Assembly (NCBI RefSeq): GCF_013266735.1
Contig: NZ_JABSNU010000002.1
Span: forward strand, 620,001-684,000
Source of the DNA: Pedobacter foliorum
Lineage (GTDB): Bacteria; Bacteroidota; Bacteroidia; Sphingobacteriales; Sphingobacteriaceae
Direction of reading: 5' to 3'
Length of the DNA stretch: 64,000 bases
This document shows, one piece after another, positions 46,086 through 55,374 of this stretch (position 1 is the first letter of the stretch; every line of letters starts with the position of its first letter). The notes beneath the pieces are model-generated. The model saw nothing but the letters and a program-made list of their open reading frames with translations. It searched no databases and was not told the origin of the DNA. A program made the position numbers and the translations under genes.

Positions 46086-48140
46086 ATGTTCAGACGCCTA
46101 TTTTTTCTCTCTTTAGCGCTCTCCGTATTACTGGCATTCTCTGTTAAGGGTTTTTCTTTAACCAGAACTACCGATTCTCGTGTTATCAATATTTCTTATG
46201 GAGCTTCATCAGACATCGTTTACAATCTGAATTCTGGTACCTATGAAGTATTCAGCAATAAAAAGAAAATAATAGCTAATGCTTATGCGCTAGTTAAAAA
46301 CAACGAACAATCTATAAGTAGCAAGGACTATGAACAGATTAAATTTGAAGAAGCTACCATTAAAGACAAATTTGGAGTTGGAAAAAAGTACACAATCATT
46401 TTAACTAAAAGTGGCTTGCCTCAAATGGAACAAGTGTTTTATGTTTATCCCGGTCATGATTACTTTTTCACAGAAGTCTCATTAAAAGGAAGTGGCGTTA
46501 GAAGTAATTACATGGCCCCTTTGGTGTCAAATGGCGCAAACATATATGCTAAAGGCGATGTTAGAACACTTTTTGTACCTTTTGATAATGATACTTTCAT
46601 TAGGTACAATGCAAAACCTATGGGGGGCAACCCTGTAGAAAATACGAGTTCAGAGGTAAGTGCTATTTATGAAAATCAGACTAGAAAAGGATTAATACTT
46701 GGTTCGGTAGAGCATATGGTTTGGAAAACGGGGGTACTTAGTAAAGGAACTGACAATGGTTTAACAGAACTAAGTGTTTGGGGTGGCTATACAGATGAAA
46801 AAGTGACTCGAGATAAGACAATTCATGGTTTTATATCTGGCAGTGCAGTTAAATCTCCAAAAGTATTTGTAGGCTATTTTTCTGATTGGAGAATTGGATT
46901 AGAGGCTTATGGTAAAGCAAATAGGATTGCTGAACCGCCCTTTGTTTTTAATTGGACAAAGCCAGTTCCTTTTGGATGGAACAGCTGGGGAGTAATACAG
47001 GAAAAACTTACCTACGAAAAGGCAGTAAAAAATGTAGACTTTTTTGCTGATGAATTGCCTAAGTTTAGAAATGATAGCACTGCGTATATAGACCTGGATT
47101 CGTTTTGGGACAATTTTACCGGTGGTATGCGTGGTGATTATAGTAAACTAAAAGAGTTTGCTGATTATTGTAAGAGCAAAGGTTTACAGCCAGGTGTGTA
47201 TTGGGCTCCATTTACTGACTGGGGGTTTAAATCGGGTGGAGATAGAGAAGCTGAAGGTAGTAAATATAAATTTGGAGAGATGTGGACGAAGGTGGGGGGT
47301 GCTTATCATGATTTTGATGGTGCAAGAGCTCTTGACCCAACCCATCCTGGAACAAAGAAAAGGATAGATTATATTATTAATAAGCTGAAAGCATGTGGTT
47401 TTAAAATGATCAAGATAGACTTTTTAGGACATGCTGCTGCTGAATCAGATATTTTTTATGATAAATCTGTTACTACGGGTATGCAGGCTTATAGAGCTGG
47501 AATGGAATACCTTATCAATAGAATGGATGGGCAGATGCTTGTATATGCTGCCATTTCACCTAATTTGGCAACAGGAAGATATGCGCACATCAAAAGAATT
47601 GCTTGTGATGCTTGGAAAACTATAAAGGATACCGAGTACACATTAAATAGTGTTAATTATGGCTGGTGGCAGACTTTCGTTTATAATTATGTGGATGCTG
47701 ACCATGTTGTATTTTCTAATGAAAAGGAGGGAGCAAATAGGGTCAGATTGACGTCCGGATTAATTACAGGAACATTAATAATGGGAGATGATTTCTCATC
47801 ACCTGGCGTTTGGAATGAAACTGCCAAAAAGTTATTGAACAATGAGCAGTTATTGGCAATACCTAAATCCGGAGTAGCTTTTATGCCGGTAAACGGGAAT
47901 ACAGGGGAGCAGTCGAACGAGTTGTTTGTTAGAAAAATAGGTAATAGCTTATATCTGGCGATTTTAAACTTTGGTGGAAAGAATAAATTTTTTACAATTC
48001 CTCTGGATAGGTTAGGTATTAAAACGTCGTCTTATAAGGCAAAGGAGCTTTTCTCTGGCAAGAATTTTAGGATTAATAAAACACTTAAGTACGAGCTGAA
48101 CGGAGCAGATGCTTCAATTATCAAAATTGAATTGCTTTAG
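46086..48140 (+). CDS. Secreted clan GH-D alpha-galactosidase (GH27/GH36-like)
   Basis: A 684-residue secreted hydrolase. After the signal peptide comes a beta-supersandwich N-terminal domain (about 30-285) as in GH36. The barrel begins at VPFGWNSWGVIQEKLTYEKA. The nucleophile is D445 in MIKIDFLGHAA and the likely acid/base D508 in IACDAW. LDSFWDNF and GVYWAPFTDWGF line the pocket. A C-terminal beta-domain follows. Members cleave terminal alpha-Gal or alpha-GalNAc; the pocket cannot be resolved by eye. It lies 65 nt after the SGNH gene. Confidence 0.85.
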   Translation: MFRRLFFLSLALSVLLAFSVKGFSLTRTTDSRVINISYGASSDIVYNLNSGTYEVFSNKKKIIANAYALVKNNEQSISSKDYEQIKFEEATIKDKFGVGKKYTIILTKSGLPQMEQVFYVYPGHDYFFTEVSLKGSGVRSNYMAPLVSNGANIYAKGDVRTLFVPFDNDTFIRYNAKPMGGNPVENTSSEVSAIYENQTRKGLILGSVEHMVWKTGVLSKGTDNGLTELSVWGGYTDEKVTRDKTIHGFISGSAVKSPKVFVGYFSDWRIGLEAYGKANRIAEPPFVFNWTKPVPFGWNSWGVIQEKLTYEKAVKNVDFFADELPKFRNDSTAYIDLDSFWDNFTGGMRGDYSKLKEFADYCKSKGLQPGVYWAPFTDWGFKSGGDREAEGSKYKFGEMWTKVGGAYHDFDGARALDPTHPGTKKRIDYIINKLKACGFKMIKIDFLGHAAAESDIFYDKSVTTGMQAYRAGMEYLINRMDGQMLVYAAISPNLATGRYAHIKRIACDAWKTIKDTEYTLNSVNYGWWQTFVYNYVDADHVVFSNEKEGANRVRLTSGLITGTLIMGDDFSSPGVWNETAKKLLNNEQLLAIPKSGVAFMPVNGNTGEQSNELFVRKIGNSLYLAILNFGGKNKFFTIPLDRLGIKTSSYKAKELFSGKNFRINKTLKYELNGADASIIKIELL

Positions 48141-48192
48141 ATTAATAATTGATCTAAAGCACTATATTTATCCTGAATAATATGTAGGTAAT

Positions 48193-50838
48193 TTGAACGC
48201 TCAAAGAATAATTCTTTTACTTGTGTTTATTTGTACGCTCTCCAGTCAAGAATTAACAGCGCAAATAAAACGTACAATTAAAGGCAGTGTTAAAGACAGT
48301 ATTAATCAGGCCTTACCAGGATCTTACGTTAGGGTAATTACAGGCAAAGACACGTTGACTGTAATTACCGATAAAGAGGGAGATTTTTCTTTATCCAATA
48401 TCACCACCCAGAGCTCAGGCCTGCTGGTCCGCAGTATTGGCTATAAATCACATACGACAACTGTTACCTTTCTGGAAAAACAAGACCTGGTAGAGCTGGG
48501 GAATATTATCTTAAAAACAGAGTTTAATATGCTTGATGAGGTAGTGATTAAAGGAAAAATCACTCCTATAAGGGTAATGAAAGATACCATAGAGTACAAT
48601 GCAGATGCATTTATGATAAGGGAAGGCGATTATGTAGAGGATCTGTTAAAGCAATTTCCAGGCATGGTAATAAAGGATGATGGAAAGGTTACCTCAATGG
48701 GTAAGGAACTTACCAAGCTTAGGGTAAATGGCAAGGATTTTTTTACCAGTAATGTTGCTGAGTTTATTAAAAAGTTACCATCGAGTATATTTTCTCACGT
48801 TCAGGTAATTGATGACTATGGTGACGAAGCTAATTTTACAGGGATAAAAGTAGGGCAGCCAAGGAAAGTTCTAAATCTGGTTACTAAGCCTGGGAAAGAT
48901 AAAGGAACATTTGCAAACGTAAGTGGCAGTGCTGCAACAAGTAATAGTTACGGTTTAAACGGGAATGCTAATGTCTGGAAGGGGCGTAAGCAGATGAGTG
49001 GCGGCGGTTCTTTTAATAATACAAGTAATGAGGCTCAAATCAATAACAACACTAATGGGGCAGTGAGCTTTTCTGATAAAATCGGCAAAAAACTCTATTT
49101 AAGATCTAGCTATAACACGGGAAATGGTACTTATGAAAATACCAACTTTACTAATATAGAAAGTGTTAATAGTTTGGGAACCATTAATAGTGTTAATGAG
49201 AACAAGAGTAATTCTGAAAATGGTAATCATAGTTTAAGTATGGGGCTTACTAGCGAGGAATCAGGTAAGTTTTTTGCTAGTGGTTTAGATGTAAATTTGT
49301 CAAAAGATAATACGGAGAATACTTCATCATCTTTGCAGACTGGAGTAATCCGTCAGGATTTATTTACCAGCAGTACCTCAAAACAGAATAGTCCAAATGT
49401 AAATATAAATATGAGCTTGGGCCTGGGGGGTAAAGATAAGAGGGGGAGAGCATCACTTAGTTTTTCCGGCAGGGCAGGTGGTAGCAAAGGACATCAGGAT
49501 ATTCTTACTGATATCGATTATTATGATAAGGATACAAATGAAAAGGTTAAGGACTCTTTATTAAACCGGTTGGTTGAAACCAGAAACGGAGAGCGGGCAA
49601 TAAATGCAGGTTTTAACTATTCAAAAACATTGGGTAATCCGAAGGATACCATACAGAAAAGTATAGAGTTTTCTTATTCATTTAGTGTGAGTTCTAACAA
49701 TAATGAATTAGAAACACGGGTTAAAGACATAAGTGGTAAAATAAGCTTTATTGATTCCTTAAGTAATGTTTACACCTCAACGTTTATCAATCAGAACATT
49801 AGGGGAGGTTATAGGTATAATTCATCTAAGATTAACTATGGAATTGGTTTTACATTGCAACCAAGCATTTTGATGGGTAGTTATGAGGGCAGAACCGATA
49901 AGATTAATCAAAAGACATTCAATTCATCTCCATCCGGAAACTTTAGCTATGTTATTTCTAAAACGCAATCGGTAAATATGAATTATAACGGGAGTAGTAA
50001 TGCGCCAAGGTTTGATCAGCTGCAGCCTGTGCCCGATACCAGGAACTTGCAGAATGTGATTATTGGTAATCCGGAATTGAAAACGTCATTCAACCACAAT
50101 GCAAATGTTAGTTATAGCTTGTTTGGAATTACCAGCGGAAAGGCATTGCAGGTTGGTGTAAATGCCAGTACCACACTGAATGAGGTGGTAAGCAATATTA
50201 TCCTGATTAAGGATACTTTAAATAGCTTAAAGCAGGAAACACGGTATGTGAATGTAAATGGCAACTATAATATTAACAGTAATTATACCATCGGTTTACC
50301 TTTTGGTAACCGCAAGTATATGGTTTCTATGGGCGGAAATGTAGGACTCAATAACTCAGTAATTTTCACAGATAATGTGAAAAATAACAATAAGGGGCTT
50401 AATTTTTTCCAGAATATAGGGCTGAACATGGATTTGAAATCCTTTTCGGGAAGTGCGGGAGCTTCTTATTCCTATAGTGAAAACAATTATACCATTGTCA
50501 ATTTTAAACCTCAAAATCTGGAAAGCTGGAACTTTAATATGAATTTGGCATTTAAAATCCGCAAATCGTTTAATACCTCGGTTGATGTTTCCAAGAATTT
50601 TACCAGTGGTTACAGGTCTGGTGCTAATAATCCCTTATTGATTAATGCAAGCGTTTTTAAGTCATTTTTTAAGAACAATAGGGCGTCAGTAAACATTAGA
50701 GCTTATGATCTGCTGAATCAGGGGAATAATTTATTCAGGGCAGTGTCTGGTAATATGATAATTGAGAACCGGAGCAAACAAATAACCAGATATTTTATGG
50801 CTACATTCTCTATGAACATAGAGAACTTTGTAAAGTAG
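48193..50838 (+). CDS. Outer-membrane beta-barrel protein with carboxypeptidase-regulatory and plug domains
   Basis: An 881-residue TonB-receptor-like protein of the outer-membrane beta-barrel family, distinct from SusC. A signal peptide (to about residue 24, ELTAQ) precedes a CarboxypepD_reg-like domain (about 27-112, GSVKDSINQALPGSYVRVIT). A plug-like region follows (about 118-245, YVEDLLKQFPGMVIKDDGKV). A barrel with many N/S-rich strands makes up the rest. The start is TTG at 48193, because an in-frame stop lies just upstream and no ATG fits the signal peptide. No SusD partner is next to it. Substrate unknown, perhaps glycan products of the upstream hydrolases. Confidence 0.8.
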   Translation: MNAQRIILLLVFICTLSSQELTAQIKRTIKGSVKDSINQALPGSYVRVITGKDTLTVITDKEGDFSLSNITTQSSGLLVRSIGYKSHTTTVTFLEKQDLVELGNIILKTEFNMLDEVVIKGKITPIRVMKDTIEYNADAFMIREGDYVEDLLKQFPGMVIKDDGKVTSMGKELTKLRVNGKDFFTSNVAEFIKKLPSSIFSHVQVIDDYGDEANFTGIKVGQPRKVLNLVTKPGKDKGTFANVSGSAATSNSYGLNGNANVWKGRKQMSGGGSFNNTSNEAQINNNTNGAVSFSDKIGKKLYLRSSYNTGNGTYENTNFTNIESVNSLGTINSVNENKSNSENGNHSLSMGLTSEESGKFFASGLDVNLSKDNTENTSSSLQTGVIRQDLFTSSTSKQNSPNVNINMSLGLGGKDKRGRASLSFSGRAGGSKGHQDILTDIDYYDKDTNEKVKDSLLNRLVETRNGERAINAGFNYSKTLGNPKDTIQKSIEFSYSFSVSSNNNELETRVKDISGKISFIDSLSNVYTSTFINQNIRGGYRYNSSKINYGIGFTLQPSILMGSYEGRTDKINQKTFNSSPSGNFSYVISKTQSVNMNYNGSSNAPRFDQLQPVPDTRNLQNVIIGNPELKTSFNHNANVSYSLFGITSGKALQVGVNASTTLNEVVSNIILIKDTLNSLKQETRYVNVNGNYNINSNYTIGLPFGNRKYMVSMGGNVGLNNSVIFTDNVKNNNKGLNFFQNIGLNMDLKSFSGSAGASYSYSENNYTIVNFKPQNLESWNFNMNLAFKIRKSFNTSVDVSKNFTSGYRSGANNPLLINASVFKSFFKNNRASVNIRAYDLLNQGNNLFRAVSGNMIIENRSKQITRYFMATFSMNIENFVK

Positions 50839-50847
50839 CTAATTAAA

Positions 50848-50869
50848 AAGGAGAGTTATAGCTCTCCTT
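50848..50869. terminator. Bidirectional hairpin between the barrel protein and nahK-like gene
   Basis: AAGGAGAG (50848-50855) and CTCTCCTT (50862-50869) pair around a TTATAG loop. The right arm overlaps the last codons of the minus-strand kinase gene. Confidence 0.6.
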
Positions 50870-51884
50870 CCAATTTTATATACTCTTTTAAGAGTTGTAT
50901 CTGATTAATAGCTCTATTGAAATTATGCCCGTCATATTTAGCACCATAATAAACATCATTTTGCAAATAATCAGCTAAAAAACGGATTGCCTGCATATAA
51001 ATGATAAACTTACCAGAGTAAGTAAAGTACTGCTTTTCAGTTTCTGTCAATACCTCACTCATTTCTTCCATGTAACCATCATAAATAGCCATATAGAAAT
51101 CTTTTCTAATACTGATTTTAGATAGATCTGTTTCTTCTTCACTAGCTTCAGCAAGATAGGTTCTCATCATGTCGCCAACATCGCTGATAAAGTAACCTGG
51201 CATCACAGTGTCAAGGTCTATAACACATAAGCCATTATTCTTCTCATCAAATAATACATTGTTTATTTTAGTGTCATGATGTATTACCCTTAGAGGTATT
51301 TCATTATTGGCAACAATATTTGAATACGTATCTACAATATCTCTGTTTTCAGTAATGAAGGTAATACTATCTTTAGCTTTTTCAAGTCTTTCTGCAGATG
51401 CATTTTTGCAGGCTATCTGGAATTGAGTATACCTTAATTTAAGGTTATGAAAATCAGGGATGGTAATGCTTAGTTGTTTGGCGTCAAAACCGTTCAAAAT
51501 TTTAGAGAATTTACCAAACTGCTTTGCCGCTTCGTATGCCTCTTTTTTATTGGTTAAAGAATTAAGTGAGGTCGAGCCTTCAACAAAAGGAAACAATCGG
51601 TAATAGCCGGTATCGGTATCCAAAAGAGATCTTCCACTTAAGTCACTCACAGGAGATACAAACAAGTAATTAGGATATTCTACATCTAAGTATTGTTTGA
51701 TCAATGAGATATTCCTGTCAATATCTTTAGGCATTTTAAATACCTCGTTATTTACTTTCTGTAAGATATAGTTTTGGGTATCAGTAGTTACTTTCCAAGT
51801 ATGGTTAATTAACCCGTCGCCAAATAGTTTTACAGTAGCTTTTTTTGAGTTTAATCCATATAATGGTAAAATATTTTCGAACAT
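50856..51884 (-). CDS. nahK: N-acetylhexosamine 1-kinase homologue (NahK-like, APH fold)
   Basis: A 342-residue aminoglycoside-phosphotransferase-fold kinase. Stretches recalled from bifidobacterial NahK are matched closely: FGDGLINHTWKVTTDTQNYI, then IPLRVIHHDTKINNVLF with catalytic D204, VIDLDTVMPG with metal-binding D223/D225, and IRFLADYLQNDVYYGAKYDG. NahK phosphorylates GlcNAc or GalNAc at C1. The gene follows its LacI regulator with an operator in the 80-nt gap. GH109 and GH20, which release GalNAc/GlcNAc, share the same operator. No uridylyltransferase or mutase for the product lies nearby. Substrate choice is inferred. Confidence 0.85.
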   Translation of the reverse strand: MFENILPLYGLNSKKATVKLFGDGLINHTWKVTTDTQNYILQKVNNEVFKMPKDIDRNISLIKQYLDVEYPNYLFVSPVSDLSGRSLLDTDTGYYRLFPFVEGSTSLNSLTNKKEAYEAAKQFGKFSKILNGFDAKQLSITIPDFHNLKLRYTQFQIACKNASAERLEKAKDSITFITENRDIVDTYSNIVANNEIPLRVIHHDTKINNVLFDEKNNGLCVIDLDTVMPGYFISDVGDMMRTYLAEASEEETDLSKISIRKDFYMAIYDGYMEEMSEVLTETEKQYFTYSGKFIIYMQAIRFLADYLQNDVYYGAKYDGHNFNRAINQIQLLKEYIKLEGEL

Positions 51885-51946
51885 GCGCTTATATAGTATT
51901 TGATTGTTTTACCAAACCTAACTAATTCAGTTTATTAAATTGGTGT

Positions 51947-51958
51947 GCAAACGGTTGC
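51947..51958. promoter_or_regulatory. LacI-type operator upstream of nahK
   Basis: GCAAACGGTTGC, identical to the first box before GH20. It lies between the LacI stop and the nahK start, about 63-74 nt upstream of the kinase, so nahK probably has its own regulated promoter. Confidence 0.7.
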
Positions 51959-51964
51959 GCAAAA

Positions 51965-52984
51965 TTACTTAGGATCATTTACGACAAGAACGGATTCAAC
52001 AACAATGTTAAAGAAGGCTTGATCAGCTCCTGATTCACTTTTCGGTTTGTTAATCAGGTCGATTAGAATATCGGCAGCTTTCTTTCCTTGTTTGTAAGGA
52101 AACTGCTCAACAGAAGCTATTGGAGTATAATCCATATAGTTGATAATAGGCAGGTTGGCATAACTCACAAAATCGATTCCGTTTAAGTTAAGCGACCTGG
52201 TATATCTGATAGCAAAAAGTGCTACATAATCATTGAAAGTTACAATTGCAGTAGGTTTTCTACGGTGATTGAGCATTGTGTCCATCACTTCAATCGTTCC
52301 GGATTCCGTTAAGTCTGAATTAATGATTAATGTAGGGTCAAACTTTAAACGATTTGAAAGCATTGCTTTTATGTAGCCTTCTTTTCTTTCGTGACTGGCA
52401 ACCAAGGTATTTGGGCCATTAATCATCCCAATAGTACGGTGGCCCTTTTTCAGGAGAAAATTAACTGCTTCGTAGGTTCCTGTTTCCAAATTAGAAGCAA
52501 CGTAATGTATATCTTTAATAGGAGGGATACGATCGAAGAAAACTACTGGGATATTTAATCTTTTAAAGATTTCAAAATGCTCATAGGTACTTGTGGTTTT
52601 AGAAACAGAAACCAGTAAACCATCAACTCTTTGAGTTTTCATTTTTTCAACAAGAAGCTTTTCCCGTTCTGCATCATCATGGGATTGAGCTAATAATACA
52701 GTATAGTTTCTTTTGTAGGCAATATCTTCAATACCACTTATGGCAGTAGAAAAGAATGACTCAGATAATTCCGGTAGAATAACACCTATAATGAATGATT
52801 TTCCGTGTAAAAACTGGATTGCTTTTTGATTAGGCTCGTAATTAAGCTCTGAAGCAAGTTTTTTAACACGCATTTTTGTGGTCAATCCAATGCTTGAATG
52901 ATCATTTAATGCTCTTGATACGGTTGATACCGAAATCTTGAGGATTTTAGCAATTTCTTTTATGGTTGTTGGTTTATCAGACAT
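51965..52984 (-). CDS. LacI-family transcriptional regulator (HexNAc locus)
   Basis: A 339-residue regulator. The Met at 52984 is preferred over 52993 because the helix-turn-helix starts soon after it (TTIKEIAKILKISVSTVSRA, then LNDHSSIGLTTKMRV). The hinge follows, then a periplasmic-binding-protein-like sensor (about 60-335) with SFFSTAISGIEDIA, VVFFDRIPP and ATVTFNDYVA-like IVTFNDYVALFA. Palindromic boxes occur upstream of itself, of nahK, of GH109 and of GH20. It probably represses or activates these in response to a HexNAc-derived ligand. Autoregulation is likely given the box at 53081. Confidence 0.9.
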   Translation of the reverse strand: MSDKPTTIKEIAKILKISVSTVSRALNDHSSIGLTTKMRVKKLASELNYEPNQKAIQFLHGKSFIIGVILPELSESFFSTAISGIEDIAYKRNYTVLLAQSHDDAEREKLLVEKMKTQRVDGLLVSVSKTTSTYEHFEIFKRLNIPVVFFDRIPPIKDIHYVASNLETGTYEAVNFLLKKGHRTIGMINGPNTLVASHERKEGYIKAMLSNRLKFDPTLIINSDLTESGTIEVMDTMLNHRRKPTAIVTFNDYVALFAIRYTRSLNLNGIDFVSYANLPIINYMDYTPIASVEQFPYKQGKKAADILIDLINKPKSESGADQAFFNIVVESVLVVNDPK

Positions 52985-53080
52985 TATGGTCAAATATTAT
53001 AATAAACTTTGAATAACCTTACAATTTTAATAAAAATCTATTTTATTTATTGATTTAGGTCAATATACACATAAAATCAC

Positions 53081-53092
53081 GCAAACGTTTGC
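53081..53092. promoter_or_regulatory. LacI-type operator, lacI side
   Basis: GCAAACGTTTGC, a perfect 12-bp palindrome and the best match to the shared box. It lies about 100 nt upstream of the lacI start. Confidence 0.75.
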
Positions 53093-53290
53093 CGGTTAAG
53101 TATTTAATATTTGCGTTAATAAGTAACAATTTTAGTGCAAAAAAATGAGGTAAGAAGTATCGGAATTCCGCAGAATCTCCCAAGAATTGACTAGCAATGA
53201 TATTTTTTTTTTGAAAAGGCATTCCGTTAATTAATCGTTGATAGATAATTTTTTATGGTAGGCTTTAAAAAACCTAAACTGGATAAAATA

Positions 53291-53302
53291 TCAAACGTTT
53301 GC
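53291..53302. promoter_or_regulatory. LacI-type operator, GH109 side
   Basis: TCAAACGTTTGC with a perfect CAAACGTTTG core, about 130 nt upstream of GH109. Its centre is 210 bp from the box at 53081, close to twenty helical turns, which would allow looping. Confidence 0.72.
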
Positions 53303-53431
53303 GTGTTTTTTTTTGGATTTTGTTTTACTGATTAATGATATAGTCTATACCTTGTGTCATATTCTTCTGACAATTTAAAGAGGAGAAGCTTAATTATACT
53401 AACTAAAACGTAGAAAAGAACTAAATAAATT

Positions 53432-54784
53432 ATGAACAGAAGAGAATTTGTTAGAAACTCAGGGATAACTGCAGCAGCCGTTACTATTTTGCCGGAGAAT
53501 CCATTGTTTGCTAGTTCCAAGGCAGATAAGGTGAAAATAGCAATGATTGGTGTGGGCTTACGTGGTCAAAATCACCTTGATTTACTACTTAAGAGAGATG
53601 ATGTAGATTTAGTAGCTATTTGCGATGTAGAGCCAAGAATGCTGAACACAGCTAAGGCGATGATTGCAAAGAGTGGAAAACCAATGCCTAAGATTTTTAC
53701 TGGAGACGACAATGCCTGGAAAAAAATGCTTGAAACTAAAGGTTTACAGTCAGTTTTAATTGCTACTCCTTGGGAATTACATAAAGAAATGATCATCACT
53801 TCCATCGAAGCCGGGATTAAATATGTAGCCACTGAGGTTATTTTAGGTATAACATTACAAGACCATTGGGATGTAGTTCACGCAGCTGAAAAGAACAATG
53901 CTCATGTTATGATGCTTGAAAACGTATGTTACAGAAGAGATGTACTTGCCGCTTTAAATATGGTGAGACAAGGTTTGTTCGGTGAGATTCTTCATCTTCA
54001 AGGTGGTTATCAGCATGACTTACGTGAGGTTAAATTTAATGATGGAGTAAAACCTTACGGTGGTGGTGTTGAATTTAATGAAAAAGGTTTCTCAGAAGCA
54101 AAATGGAGAACAAACCACTCTGTACACAGAAATGGAGATTTATATCCAACGCACGGAATTGGCCCAATTGCGAATTATATAGATATAAACCGCGGAAACA
54201 GATTTTTGAAATTAAACTCGTTTGCGACAAAGTCGAGAGGTTTACATAATTATATCGTTGAAAAAGGTGGAGCAGATCATCCAAATGCAAAAGTTAATTT
54301 CCGTTTAGGTGATATTGTTACTACAACAATTGATTGTGCAAATGGCGAAACTTTAATTTTACAACATGATACTAACCTGCCTAGACCATATTCATTAGGT
54401 TTTAGAGTTCAGGGAACAAAAGGTTTGTGGATGGATGTAAACAAAGGTGTTTATGTTGAAGGAGTAAGTAAACCACACCAATGGGATCCTGCAGATCAGT
54501 GGTTAGACAAATACGATCACCCACTTTGGAAAAAATACGGTAATGATGCACAAGGTGCTGGTCATGGTGGTATGGATTTCTTTGTAATCCATGCTTTCAT
54601 CGAATCTATTAAGCGCAATACTGCAACTCCATTAGATGTTTATGATGCAGCAGCATGGAGTGCAATTACTCCTTTAAGCGAGCAATCTATTGAATTGGGA
54701 AATGAAACTGTTGATTTCCCAGATTTTACAGGCGGAAAATGGATGCATAGAAAGCCTGTGTTTGCTTTAAATGATGAATATTAG
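53432..54784 (+). CDS. GH109 alpha-N-acetylgalactosaminidase (Gfo/Idh/MocA fold)
   Basis: A 450-residue NAD-dependent glycosidase exported by Tat: a twin-arginine N-terminus MNRREFVRNSGITAAA is present. The Rossmann loop is MIGVGLRGQNH (39-48). GH109-typical segments are E163 in MLENVCYRRD, GGYQHDLREV, the AKWRTNHSVHRNGDLYPTHG block with Y238 and H241, GHGGMDFFV, and the closing FALNDEY. These match what I recall of the Elizabethkingia blood-group-A enzyme nearly throughout. It cleaves terminal alpha-GalNAc via transient NAD-mediated oxidation. An upstream LacI box links it with nahK and GH20. Confidence 0.9.
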   Translation: MNRREFVRNSGITAAAVTILPENPLFASSKADKVKIAMIGVGLRGQNHLDLLLKRDDVDLVAICDVEPRMLNTAKAMIAKSGKPMPKIFTGDDNAWKKMLETKGLQSVLIATPWELHKEMIITSIEAGIKYVATEVILGITLQDHWDVVHAAEKNNAHVMMLENVCYRRDVLAALNMVRQGLFGEILHLQGGYQHDLREVKFNDGVKPYGGGVEFNEKGFSEAKWRTNHSVHRNGDLYPTHGIGPIANYIDINRGNRFLKLNSFATKSRGLHNYIVEKGGADHPNAKVNFRLGDIVTTTIDCANGETLILQHDTNLPRPYSLGFRVQGTKGLWMDVNKGVYVEGVSKPHQWDPADQWLDKYDHPLWKKYGNDAQGAGHGGMDFFVIHAFIESIKRNTATPLDVYDAAAWSAITPLSEQSIELGNETVDFPDFTGGKWMHRKPVFALNDEY

Positions 54785-54815
54785 TTAGATTAGTTTAATA
54801 ATTAGTAAGTGTTGG

Positions 54816-54847
54816 AAGTCTCTATAAGCAATTATAGGGACTTTTTT
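54816..54847 (+). terminator. Terminator of GH109
   Basis: AAGTCTCTATAA (54816-54827) pairs with TTATAGGGACTT (54832-54843) with one G-T wobble, loop GCAA, followed by TTTT. It lies 32 nt after the stop. Confidence 0.75.
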
Positions 54848-54914
54848 AATTTGAAATATTTCGAAATTGAGCTTTGTTAACATTAACTTAACATTGAAAA
54901 CTCATCTTTGTAAT

Positions 54915-55124
54915 ATGTTTTTAAATATTCTGGCTTTAGCCTTCCTGATTTTAGCTTTAATTGCAGCATTTAAAATGGATACCCCCCTAAAAGGTGTATT
55001 GTTTATGGTGGCGATAGCGGCAGTTTGTGGTCTTTTATATCTATTTATTTTGTTTCCAGGATTTTCTGGTTTAGCCGTTGCCTTAATATTGGCTGCTTTT
55101 ATTTTCAGACAAAACAAAAGATAA
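54915..55124 (+). CDS. Small membrane protein, function unknown
   Basis: About 70 residues from the ATG at 54915. A longer frame from a TTG at 54867 exists but adds a polar segment not needed for the membrane topology. The protein is nearly all hydrophobic, with two or three helices (FLNILALAFLILALIAAF, GVLFMVAIAAVCGLLYLFIL, GLAVALILAAFIF), and ends RQNKR, placing that tail in the cytoplasm. No family was recognised. It has no obvious operon partner. Confidence 0.5.
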   Translation: MFLNILALAFLILALIAAFKMDTPLKGVLFMVAIAAVCGLLYLFILFPGFSGLAVALILAAFIFRQNKR

Positions 55125-55374
55125 TTCTCTATCTAACTATTTCTCAGTTTGTTTGTCCTTGATTAATGCCTAGAATAGGTGTTTTCGGCATATATAATTT
55201 CAACTATTGATTTCAAAAGAGGAAATCTAACTAGATGAAATTATAAAATTTAATAACGTAAAAACTGCTTCAATAAATATTATAAAAATATTATATTAAT
55301 ATCATAATATTTTATTTAATAATTCTTAAATTTATTTCAATCATAACTAGCGGACGTTTTTAAAATTATTGATT

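Larger units (their letters stand above)
52985..53431. other. Divergent control region between lacI and GH109
   Basis: About 440 nt, very AT-rich, no convincing ORF. It holds two LacI-type palindromes (listed separately) whose centres are 210 bp apart. It also has long T-runs near 53202-53212 and 53303-53313. No clean TAnnTTTG promoter was found by eye. Confidence 0.55.

Noticed and set aside
53432..54784. Plain Gfo/Idh/MocA sugar dehydrogenase
   Set aside because: The ENVCYRRD, YQHDLRE and YPTHG blocks, the Tat signal and the FALNDEY end match GH109 almost throughout, so a glycosidase role is better supported.
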